NCBI GenBank assembly: GCA_017613535.1
Contig: JAGADO010000123.1
Location: 1 to 36,270, forward strand
DNA: 36,270 nt
Direction: 5' to 3'
Source of the DNA: Clostridia bacterium
GTDB lineage: Bacteria; Bacillota; Clostridia; UBA1212; UBA1255
Notes under the pieces: generated by a model
Database searches by the model: none
The model's input: only the letters and a program-made list of their open reading frames with translations
Told to the model about the DNA's origin: nothing
Program-made: the position numbers and the translations under genes
Shown: in pieces, positions 23,981-32,421 of the stretch
Numbering within the stretch: position 1 is the stretch's first letter
Layout of the letters: every line of letters begins with the position of its first letter

Positions 23981-25921
23981 ATGTATACCGCTTTTGACGA
24001 TTCGGGTAAAGTAAGATTCCGGCCCTCCGGCGGCGTGCTTGAAAATGCCGCTTCGTTTATAACCGAAAATCAGCTTTTAAGGACTGATCTTTGGGAAAGA
24101 TTCGTATCAATGTTCAAGCTCGGGATCGACTCCGAGAACGGCGGATGGCGCGGTGAATATTTCGGAAAGATGATGCGTGGCGGGTGCTTCATGTACCGGC
24201 TGACAGGGGACAACGAGCTATACCGTGCATTGACCGGGGCGGTCAAAGATATATTGACCGCACAGCGGGAAGACGGCACGATATCCAGCTACAGAGCTGA
24301 TAAAAACTTTTTCGGCTGGGATATGTGGTGCAGGAAATACGTGCTGCTGGGGCTTTATTACTACCGCGGCATATGCTGCGATGAATCACTGAAGGCAAGA
24401 ATAATTGACAGCGCCATGGCGCAGCTTAACGTGATCATGGACAATATCGGGCCCGAGCAGGAGGGAAAGATCCCGATCACCCGCACCTCCAACTTCTGGC
24501 GCGGCATGAATTCGTCATCAATATTAGAGCCCGTCATGCTTTATTACGATCTCACGAAAAAACCGGAACTGCTGGAATTCGCAAAATATATCGTTGACAA
24601 CGGCGGTATCGAGGGCGGAAATATTTACGAGCTGGCTGCGGAGAACAGGATCGATCCGTACATGTACCCTGTGACAAAGGCGTACGAAATGGTGTCCTGC
24701 ATGGAAGGCCTTATGGAATACGCCATTGCCGTCGGAGACAGGGAAAAACTTTCTGCCGTGCGCAATTTCGGCAGACGCGTCCTGGATTCGGATTTCACCG
24801 TGATAGGATCAGGCGGAACGACACACGAACTGTTTGACCACTCATCCTGGAGGCAGAGCAGCATGGGAGTGTGCGAGATCGCCCAGGAAACGTGCGTGAC
24901 TGTAACGTTTATGAAATTCTTCTCGCGCCTTTACCGCGAAACGGGAGACCAGGCCTTCGCCCAGGCGCTTGAAACGTCGTTCTTTAACGCGTACCTCGGG
25001 GCAATAAATACAGGTAAATTCGTCGAGCCGGGCCTTGCGGATCAGGGCAGAGGGCTCGTCGCCGAATTTCTTCCGTTCGACAGCTACAGCCCGCTTACGG
25101 CTGGCAGGAGGGGCAAGAAAATTGGCGGTTTTATGATCATGCCGGGCGGCCATTATTACGGCTGCTGCGCGTGCATAGGAAGTCTCGGCGCCGCTGTCAT
25201 GGGGCTCAGCGCAGTACGCGCGGAAGGGAACAGGATATTTATTGACCAGTATATACCCGGAAAAACCGAGGTGGTGCTGGGCGGGGGAGTGACCGTTTCG
25301 TTTACTGTCGAGACGGATTATCCGTATACGCCTGCGGCGGTCGTCAGGATCGACGGGATAACGGGGCCGGACGGAAGCGCGTTAGGTAAGAGTGTTTTAA
25401 CTGTCTCGTTCAGGCTGCCGGAGTGGTCGAAAGAATTTGAACTCACTGCTTCCGAGGGCGGCAATGCCGCTCAGGCTCCCGACGGGTACGTTTCTGTCAC
25501 GAAATGCTTTGCCACGGGCGATGTGCTGACGGTCAATTTCCGCGCCGCTCCTTCTATTGTCCGCCCCGTGCTGTTCGACCGCGAAAAAGTCGGGGATCAG
25601 GTCATTGTCCAGGACCCTCTCGCAAAAGAGAGAATATGTGTAAAATACGGGCCGCTTGTACTGGCCCCTGATATCGAAATAGACGAAAACGGTGAGGACG
25701 TGCCCCTTCCGGCAGGCTTCTTTACGACAGAAGCGCTGAAGCGTTTCAGGATCGGCGAAGGTGAAGGAAAAGGCTCGGGAAGCAGACTCGGAATAACACT
25801 GACGGCGGAGGACGGAAAAGAATTGACGCTCCGTGATTACGCATCGTGCGGAAAGAACTGGAACGGACCGTACTTCGGCGCATGGTTCAGAATCCGTGTT
25901 GCCAATGCTCCCGAAAAATGA
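23981..25921 (+). CDS. GH127-like (DUF1680) glycoside hydrolase, candidate beta-L-arabinofuranosidase
   Basis: A 646-residue cytosolic enzyme of the (alpha/alpha)6-barrel GH127/GH146 type. Hallmarks: DLWERFVSMFKLGI and GWRGEYFGKMMRGG near the N-terminus, GWDMWCRKYVLLGL, the E-x-C motif at Glu303/Cys305 (QETCVTVTF) and the vicinal cysteines Cys395-Cys396 with Cys398 (GCCACIG). In the Bifidobacterium enzyme HypBA1 the corresponding Glu and cysteines bind zinc and one cysteine is the nucleophile. The C-terminal 200 residues form beta-sandwich domains (VSFRLPEWSKEF). The ATG at 23981 has GAGGAG 8 bases upstream, so an in-frame extension of 41 residues is ignored. It likely releases L-arabinofuranose from imported oligosaccharides. 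Confidence 0.85.
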   Translation: MYTAFDDSGKVRFRPSGGVLENAASFITENQLLRTDLWERFVSMFKLGIDSENGGWRGEYFGKMMRGGCFMYRLTGDNELYRALTGAVKDILTAQREDGTISSYRADKNFFGWDMWCRKYVLLGLYYYRGICCDESLKARIIDSAMAQLNVIMDNIGPEQEGKIPITRTSNFWRGMNSSSILEPVMLYYDLTKKPELLEFAKYIVDNGGIEGGNIYELAAENRIDPYMYPVTKAYEMVSCMEGLMEYAIAVGDREKLSAVRNFGRRVLDSDFTVIGSGGTTHELFDHSSWRQSSMGVCEIAQETCVTVTFMKFFSRLYRETGDQAFAQALETSFFNAYLGAINTGKFVEPGLADQGRGLVAEFLPFDSYSPLTAGRRGKKIGGFMIMPGGHYYGCCACIGSLGAAVMGLSAVRAEGNRIFIDQYIPGKTEVVLGGGVTVSFTVETDYPYTPAAVVRIDGITGPDGSALGKSVLTVSFRLPEWSKEFELTASEGGNAAQAPDGYVSVTKCFATGDVLTVNFRAAPSIVRPVLFDREKVGDQVIVQDPLAKERICVKYGPLVLAPDIEIDENGEDVPLPAGFFTTEALKRFRIGEGEGKGSGSRLGITLTAEDGKELTLRDYASCGKNWNGPYFGAWFRIRVANAPEK

Positions 25922-25927
25922 TACAAT
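25899..25927 (+). promoter_or_regulatory. Promoter of the ADP-ribosylglycohydrolase-fold gene
   Basis: TTGCCA (25899-25904), 17 bases, TACAAT (25922-25927). The spacer contains the stop codon of the GH127-like gene. Confidence 0.55.
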
Positions 25928-25990
25928 CAATATGTACGCCAGGCGCTGAAGATGCGGCTGTATGCGAATAACCTGAGAGGCTGATTATTT

Positions 25991-27949
25991 ATGGCTTATA
26001 AATGGAAAGATTACGTCGATAAAGTTTACGGATGCTGGCTCGGAAAATGCATCTGCGGAACGATCGGAGCCCCTTACGAGGGATACAAAGGCAGGATGGA
26101 CGTCGATTTTACGCCCGAACTGTTCGCTGAAATGCTTCCTAACGACGACCTTGATCTGCAGGTACTGTGGCTCGACGTGATCGAACAGGTAGGACCTGAT
26201 TTTTCTTCGCTGGATCTCGCAAAAGCGTTTTATGAAAAATATCCTCCGTCTCCCGGAGAATACGCTACATTCAAAAAGAATTTCGAACTCGGACTTAAGC
26301 CTCCTTTTACAGGGAAGTTTAACAATACTTTCTACCACGAGGGTATGGGCTGTCCGATCCGTTCCGAGATCTGGGCCTGCCTCGCTCCGTGGAACCCTAA
26401 ACTGGCGATGCAGCTCGCATCAAAAGACGGATGTCTTGACCATGACGGAGAGTCGATAATAGCAGAGCAGTTCCTTGCCGCAGCAGAGTCGATGGCGTTC
26501 AACGATAAGATGTCCATAAAAGAGCTTATCATTAAATCACTCGGCTTTATCGACGAAAAGTCGAAGTTTTACAGGCTCGTGGGCGAAGTGATACAGTGGT
26601 GCGAGGATTACGGAGAAATTGACGCCGTGATGAGCCGCGTGCTTCGCGATTACGGGCACAGCGACTGCACGAATATGTTCCAGAATATGGCTGTCGTTGT
26701 TGCCGCGCTGCTGCTCGGAAAGGATGACCTTACCACGACGACGATGATCGCGCTGAATTGCGGCTTTGATACTGATTGCACTTGCGCGACCGTCGGTGCG
26801 CTTATGGGTATAAGGCTCGGGGGAGAGGCGATACTTCAGAAGTACTCCATACCCGATCAGGTCTACAAGCTCGGAGCGGAGATCGAGAGACGTTCGTATT
26901 ACGTAAAAGATCTCGCGGACGATGTTGCCGCTGCCGCAACGCTTTTTGCCGACAGGAACTCTAAATTTGACATCCGCGATGTGCCGGAGGATCTGCCTAA
27001 GTTTGACGCAAACGCGAAAACCAGATTTCCTGTTAAGGTCGTATTCACGTATTCCGACGGGAAGCCTTCGATACGCCCCGGTGATTCTAAGCAGATAAAG
27101 ATAAGGCTTGTCCCTGCGCATAAGATCCACGACGGAGGAACTGTCACACTGACTCCTCCTGAAGGTTTCCAGGTAAAACCGCTCGTTAAAAAGTTCAAGT
27201 TCGGCCTTATGAAGCCGGAACTTAATTTCACCGTGACCGTTCCGAAAGATATCCCCGTGCTTATGGAGAAGAACCTGCTCAAGGTAGGAGTGCTGCTCAA
27301 CAGCGGGGAATCGCACGACTTCTATTTCGGCTTCGTGGGCGACCAGATCTGGAGAGTATACGGCCCGTTCTGGGAGAACGTGACGTACGTAAAGCCGCCT
27401 AAAGCAAAAGAGAGCTACTACGCCGGACTGGGCGGAGCCGCGAACGAAGACGAGGCGCTCACTAAGATGCGCCAGTTCCACCTGAATATGAAGGCTGACT
27501 GGGAAAAAGAGTATCTCGAAGACCAGCTCCTCGGAGGGAGCGTGCTTCCCGAAAAGCTGCTTCAGGACCCGAAATATCAGGGCTTTACGGCATATATCTC
27601 GCGCGACTGCTTCCGTTTCGAAGACTTTATGAGTAATACTATGCCGTGCGTCGTTTATATGGTCAGAGATCTGTTCGTGCCCGAGGAGACGGTCGCTAAT
27701 CTGCAGATCGGCCATTCGGACGCGTTTAAGCTGTGGATCGACGGAAACCTTATCGCGTACAGCGACGAAAGGGAACACTGGACGCCCGAAAATATACACA
27801 GAAAGAATATTGCACTTAAGCGCGGAACGAACAGGATCGTGCTGAAACTTGCCCGCACGTCCGGGACAACTGATTTCAGTCTTATCTTCACGAAGGGCGG
27901 CCCCTGCACATCTCACTTTACCGAGTTCGGAAGCTCTGCGGGAGTATGA
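25991..27949 (+). CDS. ADP-ribosylglycohydrolase-fold protein with C-terminal beta-sandwich domains
   Basis: A 652-residue cytosolic protein. The N-terminal 320 residues are an ADP-ribosylglycohydrolase (DraG/ARH) fold: the opening YGCWLGKCICGTIGAPYEG, the first metal motif NDDLDL (51-56), HDGES near 150, and the second metal motif GFDTDCT (258-264) then ATVGALMGI. The rest is unusual: an Ig-like stretch (about 345-450) and a jelly-roll-like domain (about 550-640; HSDAFKLWIDGNLIAY then LKRGTNRIVLKLARTSG), resembling sugar-binding modules of glycoside hydrolases. No signal peptide. It neighbours a GH127-like enzyme but has its own promoter. Possible roles: removal of ADP-ribose, or hydrolysis of another N- or O-glycosidic bond; the tail favours a glycan-type substrate. 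Confidence 0.84.
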   Translation: MAYKWKDYVDKVYGCWLGKCICGTIGAPYEGYKGRMDVDFTPELFAEMLPNDDLDLQVLWLDVIEQVGPDFSSLDLAKAFYEKYPPSPGEYATFKKNFELGLKPPFTGKFNNTFYHEGMGCPIRSEIWACLAPWNPKLAMQLASKDGCLDHDGESIIAEQFLAAAESMAFNDKMSIKELIIKSLGFIDEKSKFYRLVGEVIQWCEDYGEIDAVMSRVLRDYGHSDCTNMFQNMAVVVAALLLGKDDLTTTTMIALNCGFDTDCTCATVGALMGIRLGGEAILQKYSIPDQVYKLGAEIERRSYYVKDLADDVAAAATLFADRNSKFDIRDVPEDLPKFDANAKTRFPVKVVFTYSDGKPSIRPGDSKQIKIRLVPAHKIHDGGTVTLTPPEGFQVKPLVKKFKFGLMKPELNFTVTVPKDIPVLMEKNLLKVGVLLNSGESHDFYFGFVGDQIWRVYGPFWENVTYVKPPKAKESYYAGLGGAANEDEALTKMRQFHLNMKADWEKEYLEDQLLGGSVLPEKLLQDPKYQGFTAYISRDCFRFEDFMSNTMPCVVYMVRDLFVPEETVANLQIGHSDAFKLWIDGNLIAYSDEREHWTPENIHRKNIALKRGTNRIVLKLARTSGTTDFSLIFTKGGPCTSHFTEFGSSAGV

Positions 27950-28001
27950 CGGCGGTCAATCAAAAGCATAATTTCAGATCATAAAAAGGAGGATATCGGA
28001 T

Positions 28002-28229
28002 ATGGATATCAAAAAGATGATCAACGAAATCGTTGACAAAGTTAAAAACGACAAAGACATCGCGGCGAAATTCGCCAAAGATCCGGTAAAGACTGTCGAA
28101 GGACTTGTCGGCATGGATCTTCCCGACGACCAGGTAAAAATGATCACCGACCAGGTACAGAACAAACTGGCAGGCAAAGCCGACGGTATCGGAGGAGTAG
28201 TTTCTAAAGTGAAGGGTTTGTTCGGCTGA
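28002..28229 (+). CDS. Small conserved-looking protein, leader-peptide-like
   Basis: A 75-residue acidic-to-basic helical protein with a strong ribosome site (AAGGAGG, 9 bases before the ATG). The body reads DPVKTVEGLVGMDLPDDQVKMITDQVQNKL, and the tail is GIGG-VVSKVKGLFG. The pattern of two short helices and a DLPDDQ turn followed by a Gly-Gly resembles leader peptides of the Nif11/NHLP type, with a 10-residue amphipathic, cationic tail. No peptidase-transporter or modification enzyme lies nearby, so a structural or chaperone-like small protein is equally possible. I do not recognise a named family. Confidence 0.75.
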   Translation: MDIKKMINEIVDKVKNDKDIAAKFAKDPVKTVEGLVGMDLPDDQVKMITDQVQNKLAGKADGIGGVVSKVKGLFG

Positions 28230-28230
28230 T

Positions 28231-28323
28231 ATGGACGATACTGAAGATGACGCAGGCGCCGAAAGGCGCAAGATCGTGATCTGTATGTTTAAAGCGGAAA
28301 AAGCTGACGGAGGCGCGGAATGA
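28231..28323 (+). CDS. Possible 30-codon small ORF coupled to the CNNM gene
   Basis: ATG at 28231, one base after the preceding stop, runs 30 codons to a TGA that overlaps the next gene's ATG (ATGA at 28320-28323). It has only a weak GAAGGG upstream, and the peptide (MDDTEDDAGAERRKIVICMF...) has no recognisable feature. It may exist only to couple translation, or be chance. Confidence 0.25.
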   Translation: MDDTEDDAGAERRKIVICMFKAEKADGGAE

Positions 28324-29537
28324 TAGAGATGATCATCATTGCGGTCTGTCTGCTTTTGTCCGCCTTTTTTTCTGCATCCGAAACGGCGTACACCACGCTC
28401 AGCCACACAAGGCTCAGGGTGATGAAGGAAAACGGACGCCGCGGCGCGGGGCTCGCTTTAAAGCTTTCCGAAAACTACGATAGCCTTCTGTCAACGATCC
28501 TCGTAGGCAATAACATCGTGAATATCGCGCTGGCTTCCGTCAGCACGATCCTTTTCGTGCGGCTGATCGGCAACGCCGGAGCTTCGGTCTCCACGGCCGT
28601 TGTCACGGTCGCGGTGCTGGTGTTCGGAGAAGTCACGCCCAAGAGCATTGCCAAGGACTACCCGGAAAAATTCGCTGTCTTCGCGGCTCCGGCACTGTCG
28701 GTATTGACGGTGATCCTGAAGCCCGTAAACTTCCTGTTCAAAATGTGGAAGAAGCTGATCGGCAAACTGTTCGGCTCGAAAGAATCGAAGAGCATGACGC
28801 AGGAGGAACTGCTGATCGTGCTCGAAGAGGTCGAAAAGGAAGGCGCGATCGGAAAGAGCGAAGGAGAACTGCTCGTCAACGCGCTCGAGTTCGGCGACAG
28901 CACGGCCGAAGAGATATTGACGCACCGAACCGAAATGGAAGCCGTCGGCATCGACTGGGAAAAAGAAAGGATCGCGGAAGTTTTCGCGCGAAGCGGACTG
29001 TCGAGACTGCCGGTGTACCGGGAAGACCTTGACCATATCGTCGGTATCCTTCACCACAAAGATTTCTTCACACCTCAGGGCGTGAGCAAAAAAGACATAC
29101 AGGAGCTTATGAAGCCGCCTGTTTTCGCGAACGCGGGAGAGAAGATCGACAATGTTCTCAGACTGATGAAGAAGCATAAGACGCACCTGTGCATCGTTGT
29201 CGACGAATACGGCGGGACATCCGGGCTGGTGACGATGGAGGACATCCTCGAAGAACTTGTCGGTGAGATCTGGGACGAGCACGATGAAGAAAAGCAGGAG
29301 ATCTCGGACGCGGGGGACAATAAATTCATTGTCGACGGCCTCGCTAATCTGGATGAATTTTCGGAAAAAACCGGCCTTTCGATCGAGTCGGACAACGTCT
29401 CTGTGGGCGGCTGGGTCATGGAGATGCTCGGCAGGATACCGGAGCCCGGTGACAGCTTCGAATACGAAAACGCGAAGGTGGAAGTGCTCTCTACGGACGG
29501 TCACAGAGTTGCCAGCGTTGCGGTTGCAATTTTATGA
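28320..29537 (+). CDS. CNNM/CorC-family transporter-like membrane protein (hemolysin family)
   Basis: A 405-residue protein of the layout DUF21 (CNNM) membrane domain (about 1-140, starting IIIAVCLLLSAFFSASETAYTTLS), paired CBS domains (about 185-310; LTHRTEMEAVGIDWEKERIAEVFA and YGGTSGLVTMEDILEELVGEI) and a C-terminal CorC/HlyC domain (about 325-400). FGEVTPKS (101-108) is the conserved membrane motif. Relatives export or help balance Mg2+ and Co2+ and bind ATP-Mg through CBS; the name hemolysin is historical. GGAGG lies upstream of the ATG. It is probably on the transcript of the small leader-like gene. Confidence 0.93.
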   Translation: MIEMIIIAVCLLLSAFFSASETAYTTLSHTRLRVMKENGRRGAGLALKLSENYDSLLSTILVGNNIVNIALASVSTILFVRLIGNAGASVSTAVVTVAVLVFGEVTPKSIAKDYPEKFAVFAAPALSVLTVILKPVNFLFKMWKKLIGKLFGSKESKSMTQEELLIVLEEVEKEGAIGKSEGELLVNALEFGDSTAEEILTHRTEMEAVGIDWEKERIAEVFARSGLSRLPVYREDLDHIVGILHHKDFFTPQGVSKKDIQELMKPPVFANAGEKIDNVLRLMKKHKTHLCIVVDEYGGTSGLVTMEDILEELVGEIWDEHDEEKQEISDAGDNKFIVDGLANLDEFSEKTGLSIESDNVSVGGWVMEMLGRIPEPGDSFEYENAKVEVLSTDGHRVASVAVAIL

Positions 29538-29551
29538 GAATGTGGTAAAAT
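29524..29551 (+). promoter_or_regulatory. Promoter of the dehydrogenase-rhaB unit
   Basis: TTGCAA (29524-29529), 16 bases, TAAAAT (29546-29551), 34 bases before the dehydrogenase ATG and overlapping the end of the CNNM gene. Confidence 0.6.
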
Positions 29552-29584
29552 ATATAACGCAATTTTTACTTATGGAGGCATACT

Positions 29585-30847
29585 ATGAAAACAAAAGCAG
29601 TAAGAATGTACGGTAAGGAAGACCTCAGGCTTGAGGAATTCGAACTTCCCGAAATTAAAAAAGACGAGATACTGGCGCATATTATTTCCGACAGCGTCTG
29701 TATGTCCACATATAAAGCAATGGAGCAGGGCACCGCTCACAAGCGCGTTCCGGATAATATCGCCGAGAAGCCAGTCATCGTTGGCCACGAGTTCTGCGGC
29801 GAGATCGTAAAAGTCGGTAAAAAGTGGGCTGATAAGTTCAAGCCCGGCCAGAAGTTCTCCATTCAGCCTGCTCTGAACTATAAAGGCTCCATGGCTGCTC
29901 CCGGTTACTCCTACCAGTACATCGGCGGAGATGCCACATACGTCATCATCCCCAACGAGGTCATGGAGATGAACTGCCTGCTCGATTACGAGGGCGAAGC
30001 GTTTTTCTACGGAAGTGTTGCAGAGCCTATGTCCTGTATCGTAGGCACATACCACGCTATGTACCATACGACAGCCGGAAAGTATACTCATAAGATGGGT
30101 ATCGTTAAGGGCGGAAATATGGCCATTCTTGCAGGCGTAGGACCTATGGGAATAGGTGCGATCGACTACGCTATACATTGCCGCCGCCGTCCGGGACTCC
30201 TTGTCGTTACCGATATCGACCAGGCCAGACTTGACCGCGCCGCATCCATCTACACCGTAGAGGAAGCCGCGAAGCACGGAGTGAAACTTGTTTACGTTAA
30301 CACGGCTACAACGGCTAATGCCGAGGAATATATTATGGGCCTCACCGGCGGAAAGGGTTTCGATGACGTTATGGTATTCGCTCCCGTAAGACCGGTCGTG
30401 GAGATGGGCGACAGACTGCTCGGAAAAGACGGCTGCCTGAACTTCTTCGCAGGCCCCAAGGCCGCTCCGTTTATGGCCGAGTTCAACTTCTACAATGTTC
30501 ACTACAACAGCTCGCACCTTGTGGGAACCAGTGGCGGAAATACGGACGATATGATCGAGTCTCTTAAAATGATGAGCGAGGGAAAGCTCAATACCGCTTC
30601 TATGATCACACATATCGGCGGCCTGAACGCTGTTGTTGACACCGTCATGAACCTGCCCAAGATCCCCGGCGGAAAGAAACTGATCTATACGAACATTGAC
30701 CTTCCGCTCACCGCGATCTCCGATTTTGCCGAGCTCGGAAAGAAGGACAAACTCTTCAAAGAACTTGATAAGATCTGCGCGCGTCATAATTATCTGTGGA
30801 ACGCCGAGGCCGAGAAATATCTGCTGGCAAACGCTAAATCGATCTGA
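29585..30847 (+). CDS. Zinc-type medium-chain dehydrogenase, L-sorbose-1-phosphate reductase-like
   Basis: A 420-residue MDR-superfamily oxidoreductase. The catalytic zinc ligands are visible as Cys39 (SVCMSTYKA), His68 and Glu69 (GHEFCGEIVKVG), and the NAD(P)-binding glycine motif is AGVGPMG (183-189). The four-cysteine structural zinc loop of classical alcohol dehydrogenases is absent at the expected place. The opening LRLEEFELPEI..., the CMSTYK motif and the length match SorE-type sorbose-1-phosphate reductases as I remember them. It is followed 44 bases later by rhamnulokinase, so it may reduce or oxidise a ketose phosphate or a deoxy-sugar intermediate in rhamnose or related metabolism. 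GGAGG precedes the ATG. Confidence 0.82.
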   Translation: MKTKAVRMYGKEDLRLEEFELPEIKKDEILAHIISDSVCMSTYKAMEQGTAHKRVPDNIAEKPVIVGHEFCGEIVKVGKKWADKFKPGQKFSIQPALNYKGSMAAPGYSYQYIGGDATYVIIPNEVMEMNCLLDYEGEAFFYGSVAEPMSCIVGTYHAMYHTTAGKYTHKMGIVKGGNMAILAGVGPMGIGAIDYAIHCRRRPGLLVVTDIDQARLDRAASIYTVEEAAKHGVKLVYVNTATTANAEEYIMGLTGGKGFDDVMVFAPVRPVVEMGDRLLGKDGCLNFFAGPKAAPFMAEFNFYNVHYNSSHLVGTSGGNTDDMIESLKMMSEGKLNTASMITHIGGLNAVVDTVMNLPKIPGGKKLIYTNIDLPLTAISDFAELGKKDKLFKELDKICARHNYLWNAEAEKYLLANAKSI

Positions 30848-30891
30848 TGCGCGGCGCGTAAATGGTTTTTTATCTGACTGGAGGATTATTT

Positions 30892-32364
30892 ATGGAAATT
30901 TTAGCATTTGACTACGGCGCCAGCAGCGGCAGAGCGATACTCGGAAAGTTTGACGGTGAAAAGCTGTCGCTTGAAGAGATGCACCGGTTCTCGAGCGATC
31001 CCGTGATGATGAGAGATACGTTCACGTGGGATTTTCTCCGCCTGTTCCACGAGATGAAGACAGGTATCGTGAAAACGTATAACGCGGGGCATAAAAACCT
31101 TGCCGGAATGGGCGTGGATACGTGGGGAGTTGACTTCGGTCTGCTTTCCAAAAGCGGCGCTCTTCTCGGAAATCCGGTCCACTACAGAGACAGCCGTACG
31201 GACGGAATGATCGAGGCGGCGACGGCAAGCCTTCCTGCCCGCGAGATCTACGGCTATACCGGAATACAGTTCCAGAAATTCAACACACTGTTCCAGCTCC
31301 TCGCAATGGCAAGGAACGATGATCCGCTTCTCAGAGAAGCCGATACGATGCTGTTCATGCCTGACCTTTTCAACTACTTCCTTACCGGCGAGAAATATTG
31401 CGAATACACGATCACCAGCACGTCGATGCTCTACGATCCGATCGCTCAGGACTGGGCGTACGATATGATCAGAAAGATCGACAGCAGGATCAATCCCTCC
31501 ATTTTCCCGAAGGTCATCCCCGCGGGCACGAAACTGGGCGACCTCAGCGCTTCGATCTGCTCGGAACTCGGAGTGAGCGCGATACCTGTGATCGCCGTGG
31601 CGGAGCACGATACCGGTTCGGCAGTTGTTTCTGTCCCGTTCAGGGATAAGAAGGCCGCCTACCTCAGTTCCGGAACGTGGTCGCTGCTCGGTCTCGAGCT
31701 CGAAAAGCCTATCATCAACGATACGACGTTCGAACTTAACTATACGAACGAGGGCGGCATTAACAAGACAGTGAGACTGCTTAAGAATATTATGGGTCTC
31801 TGGATAAATCAGGAGTGCCGCAGATACTGGCAGAAGAGGGGAGAAAACTTCACGTTCGATGAACTGGAGCAGGGCGCGCTCAATGCAAAACCGTTCCAGT
31901 CAATAATCGACGTTGACGCTCCCGATTTCTTCGAACCGTACAATATGCCTGTTAAGGTCCAGAATTATTGTGCACGCACCGGTCAGAAAGTGCCCGAGAC
32001 GAAAGGCGAGATCGTGCGCTGCGTAATGGAGAGCCTTGCTCTTAAATACAGGCAGGCTATCGAAGGCCTTGAGAAGATCGCCGGATACAAGATCCCGGCG
32101 CTCCATATCGTTGGCGGCGGATGCAAGGAAAAGACTCTTTGCGGATTCACCGCGAGCGCTATAAACCGCCCGGTTTACGCCGGACCGATCGAAGCTACCG
32201 CTATCGGAAATCTTTCCGCCCAGCTCATCTCGCTCGGAGAGGTCGGTTCGCTCGATCAGGCGCGCGAAGTCGTGGCAAACTCCTTCCCGCTGGATGTCTA
32301 TATGCCTCAGAATCCGGCAGACTGGGAACTCGCGTACGAAAAACTTCTCTCGCTTCAGTTGTAG
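30892..32364 (+). CDS. rhaB: Rhamnulokinase
   Basis: FGGY-family sugar kinase (490 residues) that phosphorylates L-rhamnulose to L-rhamnulose-1-phosphate. The N-terminal ATP motif DYGASSGR (7-14), GVDTWGVDFGLL, the HYRDSRT substrate loop, TSTSMLYDP, AEHDTGSAV and YLSSGTWSLLG, plus the adenosine motif VGGGCKEK near 407-413, are all rhamnulokinase-like. The ATG at 30892 has GGAGG upstream; an in-frame ATG at 30862 lacks one. It shares a transcript with the preceding dehydrogenase. Rhamnose isomerase and rhamnulose-1-phosphate aldolase genes are not in the window. Confidence 0.92.
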   Translation: MEILAFDYGASSGRAILGKFDGEKLSLEEMHRFSSDPVMMRDTFTWDFLRLFHEMKTGIVKTYNAGHKNLAGMGVDTWGVDFGLLSKSGALLGNPVHYRDSRTDGMIEAATASLPAREIYGYTGIQFQKFNTLFQLLAMARNDDPLLREADTMLFMPDLFNYFLTGEKYCEYTITSTSMLYDPIAQDWAYDMIRKIDSRINPSIFPKVIPAGTKLGDLSASICSELGVSAIPVIAVAEHDTGSAVVSVPFRDKKAAYLSSGTWSLLGLELEKPIINDTTFELNYTNEGGINKTVRLLKNIMGLWINQECRRYWQKRGENFTFDELEQGALNAKPFQSIIDVDAPDFFEPYNMPVKVQNYCARTGQKVPETKGEIVRCVMESLALKYRQAIEGLEKIAGYKIPALHIVGGGCKEKTLCGFTASAINRPVYAGPIEATAIGNLSAQLISLGEVGSLDQAREVVANSFPLDVYMPQNPADWELAYEKLLSLQL

Positions 32365-32387
32365 TTTTATAAAAAACGTATTATAAT
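32359..32387 (+). promoter_or_regulatory. Promoter of the first solute-binding protein gene
   Basis: TTGTAG (32359-32364, overlapping the rhaB stop), 17 bases, then TATAAT (32382-32387), 34 bases before the ATG. Confidence 0.65.
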
Positions 32388-32421
32388 ATACAAGAATCCA
32401 ATACAGGAAAGAGGATTGATT

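Noticed and set aside
26537..27916. 459-codon open frame on the minus strand
   Set aside because: Shadow of the ADP-ribosylglycohydrolase-fold gene; composition rich in Arg, His and Val with no domain.
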